From assembly GCF_029761915.1 (NCBI RefSeq), contig NZ_CP121695.1, positions 7,717,501 through 7,781,500 of the forward strand: a DNA stretch of 64,000 nucleotides, read 5' to 3'. The translations under genes and the position numbers were made by a program. The DNA is from Bradyrhizobium sp. CB1650 (GTDB lineage: Bacteria > Pseudomonadota > Alphaproteobacteria > Rhizobiales > Xanthobacteraceae). A model generated the notes under the pieces. The model searched no databases and was not told the DNA's origin. It worked only from the letters and a program-made list of their open reading frames with translations. Shown piece by piece: positions 8,924-18,558 of this stretch (the first letter of the stretch is position 1; each line of letters opens with the position of its first letter).

Positions 8924-9600
8924 CTTTTCATCCTGAAGTTAACTTAAGCTCAAGCAGCGTTGACTTGAACCGCGCTCAAGGTCCGAGGTCCCTGGACCAA
9001 AGTTGTTTCCCGAGATGCAAGCCGGTATCCTTTGGCTTCGCCTGCGACATCACGCATCTCGAGCAGGCGGCTTTGGTATCATAGCAAAGGCCGACTCGAG
9101 GCCCGTCGATCTTGCTTTGGAAGTTGGATTTGTCGCTGCGGCCTGACATGCTGCGATCCTTTCATGGAGCCATTTAACGTTAGCCGGCAGTTCTTGCCGC
9201 CCTCCAACCCTGGGAATTCCAAATGTCATGCCAAGTACGAGCAGGCACAGCCCAGAGATCATTTCTGCACATCAGGTCAATTGCTTAGACGGGGGCTGCC
9301 TTAGCGGCGGGCCGAGCACCACCGCGTCGCGGACCCGACAAATTCGACAGTTCGTTGGTTTACCGCCGCGAATGGCGGCTCGGATTCTCACGCTTGGATT
9401 CCGAGCTCACGAGGCCTTTAAACTGCGTCGGCTCGTTGCCGCTGTCGGACAATGTCGAATATGCAACATGGCGATCGTTTGCCCGGGCGTGGTGTCGCTG
9501 GGTGGTCACCGTGTTGACCGGCCAGGGCCGGCAGGTCCGCTGGCGATAGCCGGAAGGCTGACGGTTGGGTCATTGCTCAAGGGCGTGATGGTTTCCAGCG
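8924..9600. other. Upstream region of the GluTR-like gene, no recognised gene
   Basis: Apart from the weak sigma-54 match, only short frames are present. A minus-strand stretch near 9330-9400 reads SEPPFAAVNQRTVEFVG and may be the tail of a lost gene, but I cannot name it. Confidence 0.4.
9016..9031 (-). promoter_or_regulatory. Possible sigma-54 (-24/-12) promoter upstream of the GluTR-like gene
   Basis: On the minus strand AGGATACCGGCTTGCA has GG and GC separated by exactly 10 bases and the preferred TTGCA at -12. The -24 side is weak (AGGATAC rather than TGGCACG). It lies about 90 bp before the gene. No NifA-type TGT-N10-ACA site was found nearby. A chance match is quite possible. Confidence 0.25.
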
Positions 9601-9606
9601 TCATGT

Positions 9607-9704
9607 AGTGGGCCGCTGGGCGGCGCATTCGTCATTCTGCTCGAGCAGGGTCGCGACGACGGCATCCTCGTCGGGGAAGATGCCGACGACCTCGGTCCGC
9701 CGCT
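9607..9704 (-). pseudogene. IS256-type transposase C-terminal scrap
   Basis: The minus strand reads VKRRTEVVGIFPDEDAVV and then LLEQNDECAAQR, the typical end of a different IS256-family transposase from copies 1 and 2. It is cut at 9704, where the IS110 fragment begins. Confidence 0.6.
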
Positions 9705-10041
9705 TGACTCTGCGACTCGCCCGGTTGCGCCAAGAACGCGAAATCCCTAGTTATCATGCCGCCCGCATTTCCCTTCATGTGTCAAGCAGGAGGTGCAAAT
9801 GCGATGGTGATTGGCATCGACATCCACCGAATTTTCGGGAGGTGGTGTTTGACGACAGGCTCCGACATGAGCCGCATTGATATGACGCGTACTGCGCTGG
9901 AGGGATGTGGCAAGATCCTGCTGGCCAGTGATGAGGGTGGTCGAAGCGACCGCCAATAGCATGGCGGTCTCGCGGCTTCTGTCGCCGTTCGTGGCGCGCG
10001 TGATTATCGCAAATCCGCTGCAGGTGAAAGCGATCGCCCAG
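9705..10041 (+). mobile_element. IS110 left fragment (5' end and first codons)
   Basis: From 9705 the sequence follows the non-coding left end and then the N-terminal codons of the intact IS110 at 3898-5694 (VIGIDIHR, DMTRTALEG, QVKAIAQ) with scattered differences. It stops at 10041, exactly where the IS256 terminal repeat begins. The last 9 bases, ATCGCCCAG at 10033-10041, recur in inverted form at 15346-15354 next to the other IS110 half. That identifies them as the IS256 target duplication. Confidence 0.85.
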
Positions 10042-10150
10042 GAGCTATGCGGGAAAGTGGGTGATGACGGACTGAGATAGGCGGCGTATCGAGGCCGTGT
10101 CGAGCCCGCCAGAACCTCTCAAGGAGAGCGATACGCCATGAACGAGACTA
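10042..10150 (+). mobile_element. IS256 copy 2, left end (first 109 bp)
   Basis: Begins with the terminal repeat GAGCTATGCGGGAAAG and runs through the leader to the transposase start codon and the first codons (ATGAACGAGACTAG). The gene is then interrupted by the 828-bp IS5. The remaining codons are at 16640 reading leftwards on the minus strand, separated from this piece by a later inversion. Confidence 0.85.
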
Positions 10151-10978
10151 GAACCCATCTCAAAATTGAAGATCAGCGTCGATCGGCTATAAAGGAAAGA
10201 TGATTCGGCTGACGGACGAGCGATGGGAGCGCATCCGGAAACCCTTTCCGGAAGAGCACATTGCCGACGGCCGGCGGGCCGGAAGCGGATTGCGACGCGT
10301 CAGGTTCTCGAAGCCGCTCTTTGGATTTTGAACACGGGCGCGCAGTGGCACATGCTGCCGCAGTGCTATCCGAACTATAAGACCGTACATCGTCCTTTTC
10401 AGAACTGGTGTCGCAATGAAGTGTTGCGACGCGTCTGACCGATACCGCCAACGAACTTCGCGAGAAAGGCTTGCTCGACGAAGAGGAGTGTTTCATCGAC
10501 GCGACCTTCGATGGCCAAAGGCGGCGGTGCAGAGATCGGCCCAACGAGGCGCGGAAAGCGCTTAAAAATCATGGCGATTGTGGATCGCCACGGTTTGCCG
10601 CTTTCAGCGAGCACGTATGCCGCGAACCATCACGAAGTGCGCTTGGTACAGCTCTGCTTTGATTTCTACATGATCGAGGCCAAGCCAGAGAACCTGATCG
10701 GCGACCGCGCCTACGACAGCGATGCGCTCGACGATGAACTGCGGCCACAAGGCATCGAGATGATCGCGCCACATCGTTCAAACCGAGTGAGGTCGCTCAC
10801 CCAGGACGGCCGCAGGCTCCGTCTTTATACTCGGCGTCGGCTGGTCGAACGCTTCTTCGCCTGGATACAGTGGCGGCGACGCCTGCTGGTCCGCTGGGAG
10901 TTCTATCCGCAAAACTTCCTCGGCTTCGACCAGCTCGCTTGCCTGCTGATCCTGTTTCGACAATTCTGAGATAGGTTC
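10151..10978 (+). mobile_element. IS5-family (IS427-like) element, copy A, 828 bp
   Basis: Terminal repeats of about 18 bp, GAACCCATCTCAAAATTG and its inverse with two differences, bound the element. CTAG lies at each end (10148-10151 and 10978-10981). The transposase starts at ATG 10200 (MIRLTDERWERI) and continues through other frames: LNTGAQWHMLPQCYPNYKTV (to 10438), LDEEECFIDATF, then a 152-residue frame 10511-10969 with the catalytic IGDRAYDSD and VERFFAWIQW. Compared with the usual single-frame protein it has small indels near 10277, 10436 and 10507. Copy B at 16641 has the same layout. Confidence 0.88.
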
Positions 10979-10990
10979 TAGACTCTCCTC

Positions 10991-11959
10991 TCATCGCGGC
11001 AGAATCCTTCCAATACCAAGAGATCGGGCCTTCCGAAGCGACAGTTCTGCGAGTGCTAGATCTGCGATGGCGAAACCCCGAAAGCCAAAAAAGACCCTGT
11101 TCGAGGCGACACGCTGCGGCGAACGAAAAGCAAGATGCACAAGATCATCCTGAAATTTGATCGACTCGATGTATCGGTCTGATGCATCTACCGGTGCCGA
11201 GGATTGCTCTAATGAGTCTGTCACAAATACCTTGAAAGCACCGAGTGTTTCCGGCCGCCAACTTCTGCCTCCATCGACAGCCGAAACAAAGCACGGAATT
11301 GGCAACAACCGAGCGTCCAGAAAGGATTTCAATCCCGACGAACTTGGTACCATAGAGACCACGATCTCGCTGTCTCTCAATAAGACATCAGGATCATGGG
11401 TGATGATCGGATCGAGCTGCTTCTCAGATGCTTCAATTGCAGCCCTCTCTGCAGAGCGCATACTTCGACTCAAGAGATGAATTCTCCGGAGCGATGGAAA
11501 CAAGTCGACAAACGCTTGAATGTGGCTAAGCGCCTGCAGCCCGCAGCCGACCAACCCAATACTCGCCGGTGTCTCAGGAGCGAGATAAAGAGCTGCGGAC
11601 GCTGACATAGCTGCTGTCCTCATCAGAGTGATGGAATTCCCATCGAGTACGGCGACAGGCACGCCTGTCTTGTAATCGCTCACACAGATTAGGCCGTTAA
11701 CTGTCGACCTTTCCCCATTCCCCTCAAGCGGAATAGCTGCCACCCATTTCGATATTGCCAGGCCATTAATCTTAGACGCGGAATTCATCGAGCTAAACCA
11801 GGAACCCGGACCGATGGTAATCGTCGATTTCGGCAAACCAACGCTACCGCCAGCCGCATTGTCGCGAAAAGCGGCAAGCACCGCCTCTCTCACCTCACGA
11901 GGCGAAATTTGCAAATCTTGGACGTCGGCATTCGACAGATAGAGCAATTCGGAGGACAT
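10991..11959 (-). CDS. Ornithine cyclodeaminase/mu-crystallin family protein
   Basis: 322 residues, the normal length for the family. The NAD-binding Rossmann motif IGLVGCGLQALSHIQAF lies near residues 133-149. Family residues are present: SKWVA, SVSDYKTGVPVAVLDG-type strand, the conserved Arg in ITLMRTAAMSASAALYLAP, and the Asp-containing SAVDGGRSW. The start has AAAGGAAAG upstream. Members deaminate ornithine to proline, or act as imine or opine-type reductases (SbnB makes a diaminopropionate precursor), so the substrate cannot be named. Its 3' end is only 12 bp from an IS5 copy, and it lies within the inverted segment. It probably belonged to the amino-acid pathway on the right. Confidence 0.85.
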   Translation of the reverse strand: MSSELLYLSNADVQDLQISPREVREAVLAAFRDNAAGGSVGLPKSTITIGPGSWFSSMNSASKINGLAISKWVAAIPLEGNGERSTVNGLICVSDYKTGVPVAVLDGNSITLMRTAAMSASAALYLAPETPASIGLVGCGLQALSHIQAFVDLFPSLRRIHLLSRSMRSAERAAIEASEKQLDPIITHDPDVLLRDSEIVVSMVPSSSGLKSFLDARLLPIPCFVSAVDGGRSWRPETLGAFKVFVTDSLEQSSAPVDASDRYIESIKFQDDLVHLAFRSPQRVASNRVFFGFRGFAIADLALAELSLRKARSLGIGRILPR

Positions 11960-13312
11960 TCGCCTGGTGCTTTCCTTTGGGAAGTAGTCCGACCCGCTTT
12001 GCGAGCCAACATAGCCGATCAGCCAAGCTCCAGTACCTACCGAAAAAGGTGGGCTGCAGGTATTCCGTCACTGAGCGACGTTTCACAATCACGGAAACTG
12101 CGAATCCGTGCCGCTGAACAGGTCACGCAACCTGAGGATGTCAATGCCGGCGCCGATACCTTTGAGAACCGCATGCTGATCTCATTACCGTCATCTGGAC
12201 GAAATCGCGTAGAAATCATCGTCGGAATACGTGTGAGATTCACAACATTAGAGCTGCTGGGGCCGTACCTGCATGGGAAACGCATGTGGTGCACAGCCGA
12301 CGCGTTGCTTGCGGCGTCGGCGGACTAGCGCACGAATACACTCAGATTATCTCCAGTCTTCTGGCCTGCAAAAAAAAATGGCTGGTTTCGCCTGAAGCAA
12401 AAAAGTGATCGGTTCTGATTTGCGAGCCCCAGAGGCGTTTGCATTGTTGCGTCGCTTCGCTCCTATACTGAGATCTAAGGCGTGCTCGCAATTCATAGCG
12501 CTTGCAGCACGTTGCGCAACGTGTGGCGCTGCTTCCAGCAAGGCCCGCCGAACCGTCAGTTAGGCAGCTCGGGCTATCACGTTGCTCCGACAGTACTTGG
12601 GTGGTTGGCGTTGCGGAGACCGACCTGATGAGCACGTCGGTCGGAACGTGATGTCATGGCTACCCGACCGTGCGGAAAAGCGCACGAGCGGATTACGTTT
12701 GATGAATGCGGGCTTCTGATGAAAACGCTTGAGTGCCAAGTCAGCTGTCACTACGAGTGTAGGTCTTGCCTGCGCAGCGTGTAGCGTGAGCGACGCGATG
12801 TCATGAGCGGACTTCTGCTCGGATTGTCGAATTGGCGACAGGACGTACGCCGCTTGCGCTTCAGAAGAGCGTGCATGATCCCTTCTCGGGGCATGGCACG
12901 AGCCTTGAAAGACGGTGCGATCTAGCATCGGCTGTCTCAACGGGCAGCCATGACTCACAAGAGCGGTACCTTGAGTTCATGCGATCGACTTGTTGTCAGC
13001 AAGCGGCGATCGATCAGCGAGCTTACCACGTTAATCGCGCTAGACCCAATGATGCAGCGATTGGCCGGTTCGATGTGGCGGTGACCTCCCGTCTCCGCTT
13101 ATGCATGAAAGGAGCGGCAGCAGCAGGGAGAGTCTGTAAGGGCTCCGACGCGCGCAGCACCTACGAGCGGGTGCGGCCTGTTGGCTCATCTTATGAGGCC
13201 CAACCTGTGCGACCCGGCACATCGCCCAGCACCAGCCGACGAACGTGAATCCTGGACGGCAGACTGAGCCCTGTCGTGTAGGCCGCCCCTCCGCCGACGC
13301 GCATTCGGCAGC
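11960..13312. other. 1.35-kb region between divergent OCD and MATE genes
   Basis: No frame of convincing length or composition carries a recognised domain. The region must hold the promoters of both flanking genes, but no clear -35/-10 or sigma-54 element was found. Its length suggests deleted or decayed genes. Confidence 0.45.
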
Positions 13313-14761
13313 ATGTTCACCATGATGAATAAGATACGAACAACAAAATCGACTTCGGCTCCTCAGCACGAGCTTACCGAACGAACGGCCGGCGATTATC
13401 TCGCTAACGAGCTCTTCGAGACTGCGAAACTCGCGTTACCAATGGCACTGGGCCAGCTAGGGCAGATCGCGATGATGGCGACCCACCTCGTCTTTATCGG
13501 GCGCATAGGTGTAGAGGCGGTCGCTGCGGCCGGCTTGGCCGGCAGGATCTATCTTGTTGTCCTCAATGTAGGCATGGGCCTGCTGGCGGCGATCGCACCT
13601 TTTGCAGCGGAGGCATTTGGAGCGGGTAATCTCAATTCGGTCCGGCGCTCGTTGCGCATGGGGCTCTTCGCCGCGTTTATGTTGTCACTTCCGATCATCG
13701 GGATTGGCTTGTGCGGAGAGAAAATGCTAATTTTCGTTGGGCAATCAGCCGAGGCTGCGCGACTCGCCCAACATTATCTGCTCGGCCTAACATGGGGTGC
13801 GGCGCCAGCACTGTTGTTTGTGCCCATCCGTAGTTGTATGGCCGCAATGAACCGGGCAACGCCAATCTTGTGGATTACGCTCGCTGCTATACCCGTGAAC
13901 GCATTACTTGTCTATGTGCTGACATCAGGCAAGCTTGGCTTGCCCAGGCTGGAGCTGTTTGGGGCAGGTCTTGCGACCACTCTGGTGAACTGCGCGACTT
14001 TCTTGGCCGGCTTGTTATTCATCACAATGTATCGACCTTTGCGTAGCTATTGCATGATCGCCGATCTCTGCCGCTTCGATTGGCCGCTGATGCGGCAGCT
14101 GATCACGATCGGGGTCCCGATCTCGATCTCATTCTTGATCGAGTCTGGAGTGTGGTCTGCCGCGGCTCTGCTCGTCGGCGTCATAGGCACCAAGTCGCTT
14201 GCCGCCCATCAGGTGCCGTTCCAGATTGCCGTTGCTTTGTTGAGTATATCTAACGGCATTAGCATGGCGGCTACGGTGCGCGTTGCCCATGCGGTCGGTC
14301 GGAAGGACCGCAACGGCATCAAACGAGCAGGGTTGGTCGCGTTGCTTCTAGGCGTTGTGATCGTTGCGATCCTGACACTTGTTGCAGCTGTCGCCCGCTT
14401 TGAGATCACCAAATTGTTACTGGGGCAGCCGGGGCACGATGAGGACGCGACAATCAATCTAGCTGCGACGCTCGTTTTGATCGCTGCAAGCTCTTTCGTT
14501 ACCGCTGGAGTGTGCAGCATTGCGACGGGCGGATTGCGCGGAATGAAAGACACGCGTGTGCCGCTTCTGTTCGCCGGGATCTCCTATTGGGCGATCGGTT
14601 TTTCCCTTAGCTACCTGCTTGGATTTAAGATCGGCCTTAACGTCGTTGGAGTCTGGATCGGTCTATCAATGGGAACGGCAGTCCACGCGGTGCTGCTAGT
14701 ATCCCGATTCTACCTGTTAGCAAGCAAGATTGCTCTTCATACAGAAAAGTTGGCTCGATAA
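13313..14761 (+). CDS. MATE-family efflux transporter
   Basis: 482 residues with about 12 hydrophobic segments arranged as two repeats, the size of NorM-type MATE exporters. The N-terminal half begins ELFETAKLALPMALGQLGQI, a typical first MATE helix. The repeat starts near residue 250 with LMRQLITIGVPISISFLIES. MATE proteins expel cationic or amphipathic small molecules using Na+ or H+ gradients. ATG codons at 13313, 13322 and 13325 compete for the start and none has a strong ribosome site. Its location suggests it exports the product of the neighbouring biosynthetic genes. It lies inside the inverted segment. Confidence 0.93.
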   Translation: MFTMMNKIRTTKSTSAPQHELTERTAGDYLANELFETAKLALPMALGQLGQIAMMATHLVFIGRIGVEAVAAAGLAGRIYLVVLNVGMGLLAAIAPFAAEAFGAGNLNSVRRSLRMGLFAAFMLSLPIIGIGLCGEKMLIFVGQSAEAARLAQHYLLGLTWGAAPALLFVPIRSCMAAMNRATPILWITLAAIPVNALLVYVLTSGKLGLPRLELFGAGLATTLVNCATFLAGLLFITMYRPLRSYCMIADLCRFDWPLMRQLITIGVPISISFLIESGVWSAAALLVGVIGTKSLAAHQVPFQIAVALLSISNGISMAATVRVAHAVGRKDRNGIKRAGLVALLLGVVIVAILTLVAAVARFEITKLLLGQPGHDEDATINLAATLVLIAASSFVTAGVCSIATGGLRGMKDTRVPLLFAGISYWAIGFSLSYLLGFKIGLNVVGVWIGLSMGTAVHAVLLVSRFYLLASKIALHTEKLAR

Positions 14762-14865
14762 ACTCACGAGCTCGGACGAAGCACCGCGCCAGATCCTGTT
14801 GAGTGGAAAATGATACTCTTCTTTTGACCACTCTACGGCAAAGTAACCTGGAGAGCGCGAATGTT

Positions 14866-15354
14866 CCAACCGCGGGTTCAGCCCGAAATCGCTCACCACC
14901 TTCTGCGGGCTGTTGAATCGGCTGATGTCGCCGATCGCCGCCACGTCCCGGCGGCCACTGCCACATTGACGCCGGTGATTTTCATCAATCTATTGACCTC
15001 GGCATCGTCCATTGCGTCCTGCGCGATCTCGCGGTCCAGTAGGGCCAGGTCTTCCGTCAACCGGCTAAGCTCACGGACGTGCCGATCGATCGCTGCGCGT
15101 TCAACTATTAAGCGGCCAACCACGCCGGCCGCGGGCTTGAAAAGTCGCCATGCGGGCGCTTCCGGACCAAGTGCGCGTACAGGATCGAATGCACCTCTGA
15201 GCTGGGTGTGATGCCGTACGACCTGGTAGCGCCGCGCCATCATCCTGCGCTGCCGTTCGGCCTCCGCGTCCGGCGTTCAGACTGCGGCAGATACCCTGCC
15301 GTCTGCAGTTTGGCCGGCATCGATCTTGTCGGTCTTGACGTGAGCCTGGGCGAT
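14866..15354 (-). mobile_element. IS110 middle fragment, partner of the 9705-10041 piece
   Basis: Minus-strand sequence continues the IS110 transposase exactly from where the left fragment stops: AQAHVKTDKIDAG, then VARRYQVVRH, HVRELSRLTEDLALLDREIA and NRLMKITGVNVAVAAG. Frames are broken and the last roughly 130 residues are missing past 14866, where the sequence next to the MATE gene begins. The first 9 bases, read on the minus strand from 15354, are ATCGCCCAG, matching 10033-10041. Confidence 0.85.
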
Positions 15355-16640
15355 GAGCTATGCGGGATTTTGGGTGACGAGGCGATCAGGTGGCGTGGTT
15401 TGCCGGCACTTGGATGACCTCGATGCCGTCGTTGAATCTGACACCTGCGATTATCTTCGGCAACTGATTTGTGCCTTTGAGTCGCCGCCAGGTCTTTGAC
15501 GCGGCGATCACCAGCTTGAACACCATCGGCTTGGCGGTGGTCGGCGACAACGAGCCTTTCGTGCGCACCGTCCTGTGCCGCACGGTGGCGAACACGCTCT
15601 CGATGGGGTTAGTCGTGCGTAAGTGATCTCAATGCTCGGCGGGGAAGTCGTAGAAGGCCAGCAGCGCGTCGCGATCCTTGACCAGGCAGTCGACCGCTCG
15701 GCCGTACTTGGCGCGGTATTTCTCGGCGAAGACGTCGATCGCCACTTCGGCGGCCGCCCGGTTCGGCGCCCAGTAGACTTCCCGCAGGTCCTTCTTCATG
15801 TTGGCCTGCACCGAGAGCGGGACCTTGTCGAGGATGTTCACGGTCTTGTGCACCCAGCAGCGCTGGTGCCGCGTGCCGGGAAAGACCTCATCAAGCGCCT
15901 TCCAGAAGCCGAGCGCGCCGTCACCAACGGCAATTTCCGGGGCGATCTGCAACCCGCGCTGCTTGACGTCAATCAGCAGTTCACGCCAGCTCTGCGCGCT
16001 CTCCCGCACGCCGACCTGAAAGCCGATCAGTTCCTTCTTGCCTTCCGGCGTCGCGCCGATCAGCACCAACATGCATTCGCCGTGGTCTTCCATGCGCGCC
16101 TGCACGAATACGCCATCGGCCCACACATACACATAGCGCCGCGCCGACAGATCGCGCCTTTGCCAGCGCTCGTACTCGCCCTGCCACTCGGCCGTCAGCC
16201 GCGAGATCACCGCCGGCGACAGGTTCGGCGCGTCCTTGCCCAGCAAGGCCGTCAGCGCCTCCTGGAAATCGCCGGTCGAGATGCCGCGCAGGTACAGCAC
16301 CGGCAACAGCGCATCCAGGCTCCTGGTCCGTCCCCACAGCGGCAGGATCGCCGAGCTGAAGCGGATCCGCTCGCCGTCGCCGGCCGCCCCGCGGTCCCGA
16401 ATCTTCGCCCGCGCGACCTCGACCGGGCCGATGCCGGTCGCAATCGTTCGCGCCGGGCCGTAACCATGCCGCACGAGACGGGCGCGCCCGTCGGCAAGCT
16501 TCAAATCCTTCACCGTGGCAAGAAACGTCTCGACTTCGATCTCCACGGCCTGCGCCAGAAGCTGCCGCGCACCAGCGCGCAGGATATTGGTCAGTGGATC
16601 ATCGACATCATCGGGCTGACGAAGGGCAATTATCTTGCTA
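15355..16640 (-). mobile_element. IS256 copy 2, main part with transposase
   Basis: Reading leftwards from 16640: SKIIALRQPDDVDDPLTNIL, AVEIEVETFLATV, YVWADGVF, HGECMLVLIGATPEGKKEL, RCWVHKTVNIL, to PAEH at about 15629. An in-frame TGA stop follows, then DHLRTTNPIESVFATVRHRT to the stop near 15386. The terminal repeat GAGCTATGCGGG begins at 15355. Apart from the TGA (Trp in the family) the frame is open, so copy 2 is complete once the IS5 and the inversion are removed. The missing first codons, MNET, are at 10129-10150. Confidence 0.9.
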
Positions 16641-17468
16641 GAACCTATCTCAAATTTGTCGAAACAGGATCAGCAGGCAAGCGAGCTGGTCGAAGCCGAG
16701 GAAGTTTTGCGGATAGAACTCCCAGCGGACCAGCAGGCGTCGCCGCCACTGTATCCAGGCGAAGAAGCGTTCGACCAGCCGACGCCGAGTATAAAGACGG
16801 AGCCTGCGGCCGTCCTGGGTGAGCGACCTCACTCGGTTTGAACGATGTGGCGCGATCATCTCGATGCCTTGTGGCCGCAGTTCATCGTCGAGCGCATCGC
16901 TGTCGTAGGCGCGGTCGCCGATCAGGTTCTCTGGCTTGGCCTCGATCATGTAGAAATCAAAGCAGAGCTGTACCAAGCGCACTTCGTGATGGTTCGCGGC
17001 ATACGTGCTCGCTGAAAGCGGCAAACCGTGGCGATCCACAATCGCCATGATTTTTAAGCGCTTTCCGCGCCTCGTTGGGCCGATCTCTGCACCGCCGCCT
17101 TTGGCCATCGAAGGTCGCGTCGATGAAACACTCCTCTTCGTCGAGCAAGCCTTTCTCGCGAAGTTCGTTGGCGGTATCGGTCAGACGCGTCGCAACACTT
17201 CATTGCGACACCAGTTCTGAAAAGGACGATGTACGGTCTTATAGTTCGGATAGCACTGCGGCAGCATGTGCCACTGCGCGCCCGTGTTCAAAATCCAAAG
17301 AGCGGCTTCGAGAACCTGACGCGTCGCAATCCGCTTCCGGCCCGCCGGCCGTCGGCAATGTGCTCTTCCGGAAAGGGTTTCCGGATGCGCTCCCATCGCT
17401 CGTTCGTCAGCCGAATCATCTTTCCTTTATAGCCGATCGACGCTGATCTTCAATTTTGAGATAAGTTC
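16641..17468 (-). mobile_element. IS5-family (IS427-like) element, copy B, 828 bp, inverted relative to copy A
   Basis: Same length as copy A and nearly identical inside, with the same broken reading frames (152-residue frame 16650-17108; 71-residue frame 17181-17396). CTAG is present at both ends (16638-16641 and 17468-17471). A few bases of the terminal repeats differ from copy A (GAACTTATC here at the transposase-start end). The two copies face each other and bound a 5.66-kb segment. Confidence 0.88.
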
Positions 17469-17493
17469 TAGTAACTTACTATAAAGTTCGCGG

Positions 17494-17815
17494 CTAAAGT
17501 CCGTTGGGCTTTGTGGCAGAAGCGTTTGAGGAAAGCCAGAATCTGGTCTGCGGGCTTTGGTTCGTTAAGGGCTTCGGATTTTTGTTGCAGGTTGATAAAG
17601 GTACGGATGTCAGCCTAGAGCTGCCCGACGGAAGTGTGAACACCCCGCTGGATCTGACTTCTGGGAGTTCTGCGAAACAGCGCTCGATCTGATTGACATT
17701 CATGACTCCTTGATTGCATATCGTCATGGATAAACTACGCCACCTGTAAGATACCAAGGTCAAGACCTGGCTCGCCCGTCGGCCGCACTATCATGTCCAC
17801 TTCCCGCCGACTTCA
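17494..17815. pseudogene. IS630-family remnant with an inverted half
   Basis: The plus strand at 17735-17812 reads TKVKTWLARRPHYHVHFPPT, the segment before the last catalytic Glu. The continuation, VNQIERCFAELPEVRSSGVFT and then NKNPKP and ILAFLKRFCHKAQ-like pieces, lies immediately to the left on the minus strand (17710 to 17494). The 3' half is therefore flipped in place, as well as frameshifted. Confidence 0.65.
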
Positions 17816-17899
17816 CAAAAACCCGAGACTCTAACCGCCGATCGATGAAAGTTCGGTGGCAGTCAAGTTTGGTCTCGCTCATTGTGCCTTCGAGCCGAG

Positions 17900-18400
17900 C
17901 AGCAGGCGATCGTTGAAGGCCTCGGATCGTAGATCCTATGTTATCGGCGAGTGATACAAGTGCAACCAGGTGGTCGAGTTCTCCAAGTTCTTAAAAGAGA
18001 TCGATGCTCAAGTCCCTGGACGCTGCAGCGAGACCGAACTTTGGAGCATGCAGGTCGACGGGCTGGATGCGCCGAGGTGGTTGTGCAGCAAAGGTTTTAT
18101 CGATGCACTCCGCCGCCGCCCTCATTAGGCGTTCCCGCCGCCCCGGCGGATCTTGCGACGGCTCGAGTTCCACTACCCCCAAAAACACCCAACATGGTCG
18201 AGATCGAAATCGGCGTCGTGCGGCCGGTGCCTGGATCGCAGGATCGACGAACCCAGGCGACTACGCCGCGAAATCACCGCCTGGCAACGACAACGAAATG
18301 CCGCCCGCTCACGCATCAATTTTATGTTCACAGCAGACAAGGCTCGCGCCAAATGACAGGCGCCTATCCCGCCACTTCCAACGAGTCATAATCGCTGTGA
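17900..18400 (+). pseudogene. Second IS630-type transposase remnant
   Basis: Plus-strand frames give EFSKFLKEIDAQVPGR near 17975, then LEFHYPQKHPTW, NMVEIEIGV, GRCLDRRIDEPRRLRREITA and FTADKARAKMTGAYP. This is the C-terminal half of an IS630-type enzyme of another subgroup. Several frame changes separate the blocks. Confidence 0.65.
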
Positions 18401-18558
18401 CGAGGTAGTAGTGTGCTAGCTTGGCGGCTTCATGTAAGAGCTGGCAAGACAGCGATTTCAGCGGCAATCGACTCAACGGACGCGCAACAAGCGGAAGGCG
18501 ATGAGAGTGGCATTGAGCCGCGTGGATCTCTTTTCTTAGGCCGACACCGACACGTCGA

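Noticed and set aside
10200..10969. Programmed frameshifting in the small IS5 transposase
   Set aside because: At least three separate frame changes are needed, including small indels without slippery runs; damage is more likely than recoding.
15623..16822. 399-codon plus-strand frame over IS256 copy 2 and IS5 copy B
   Set aside because: Crosses two elements in antisense; it exists only because of the codon bias of the true genes.
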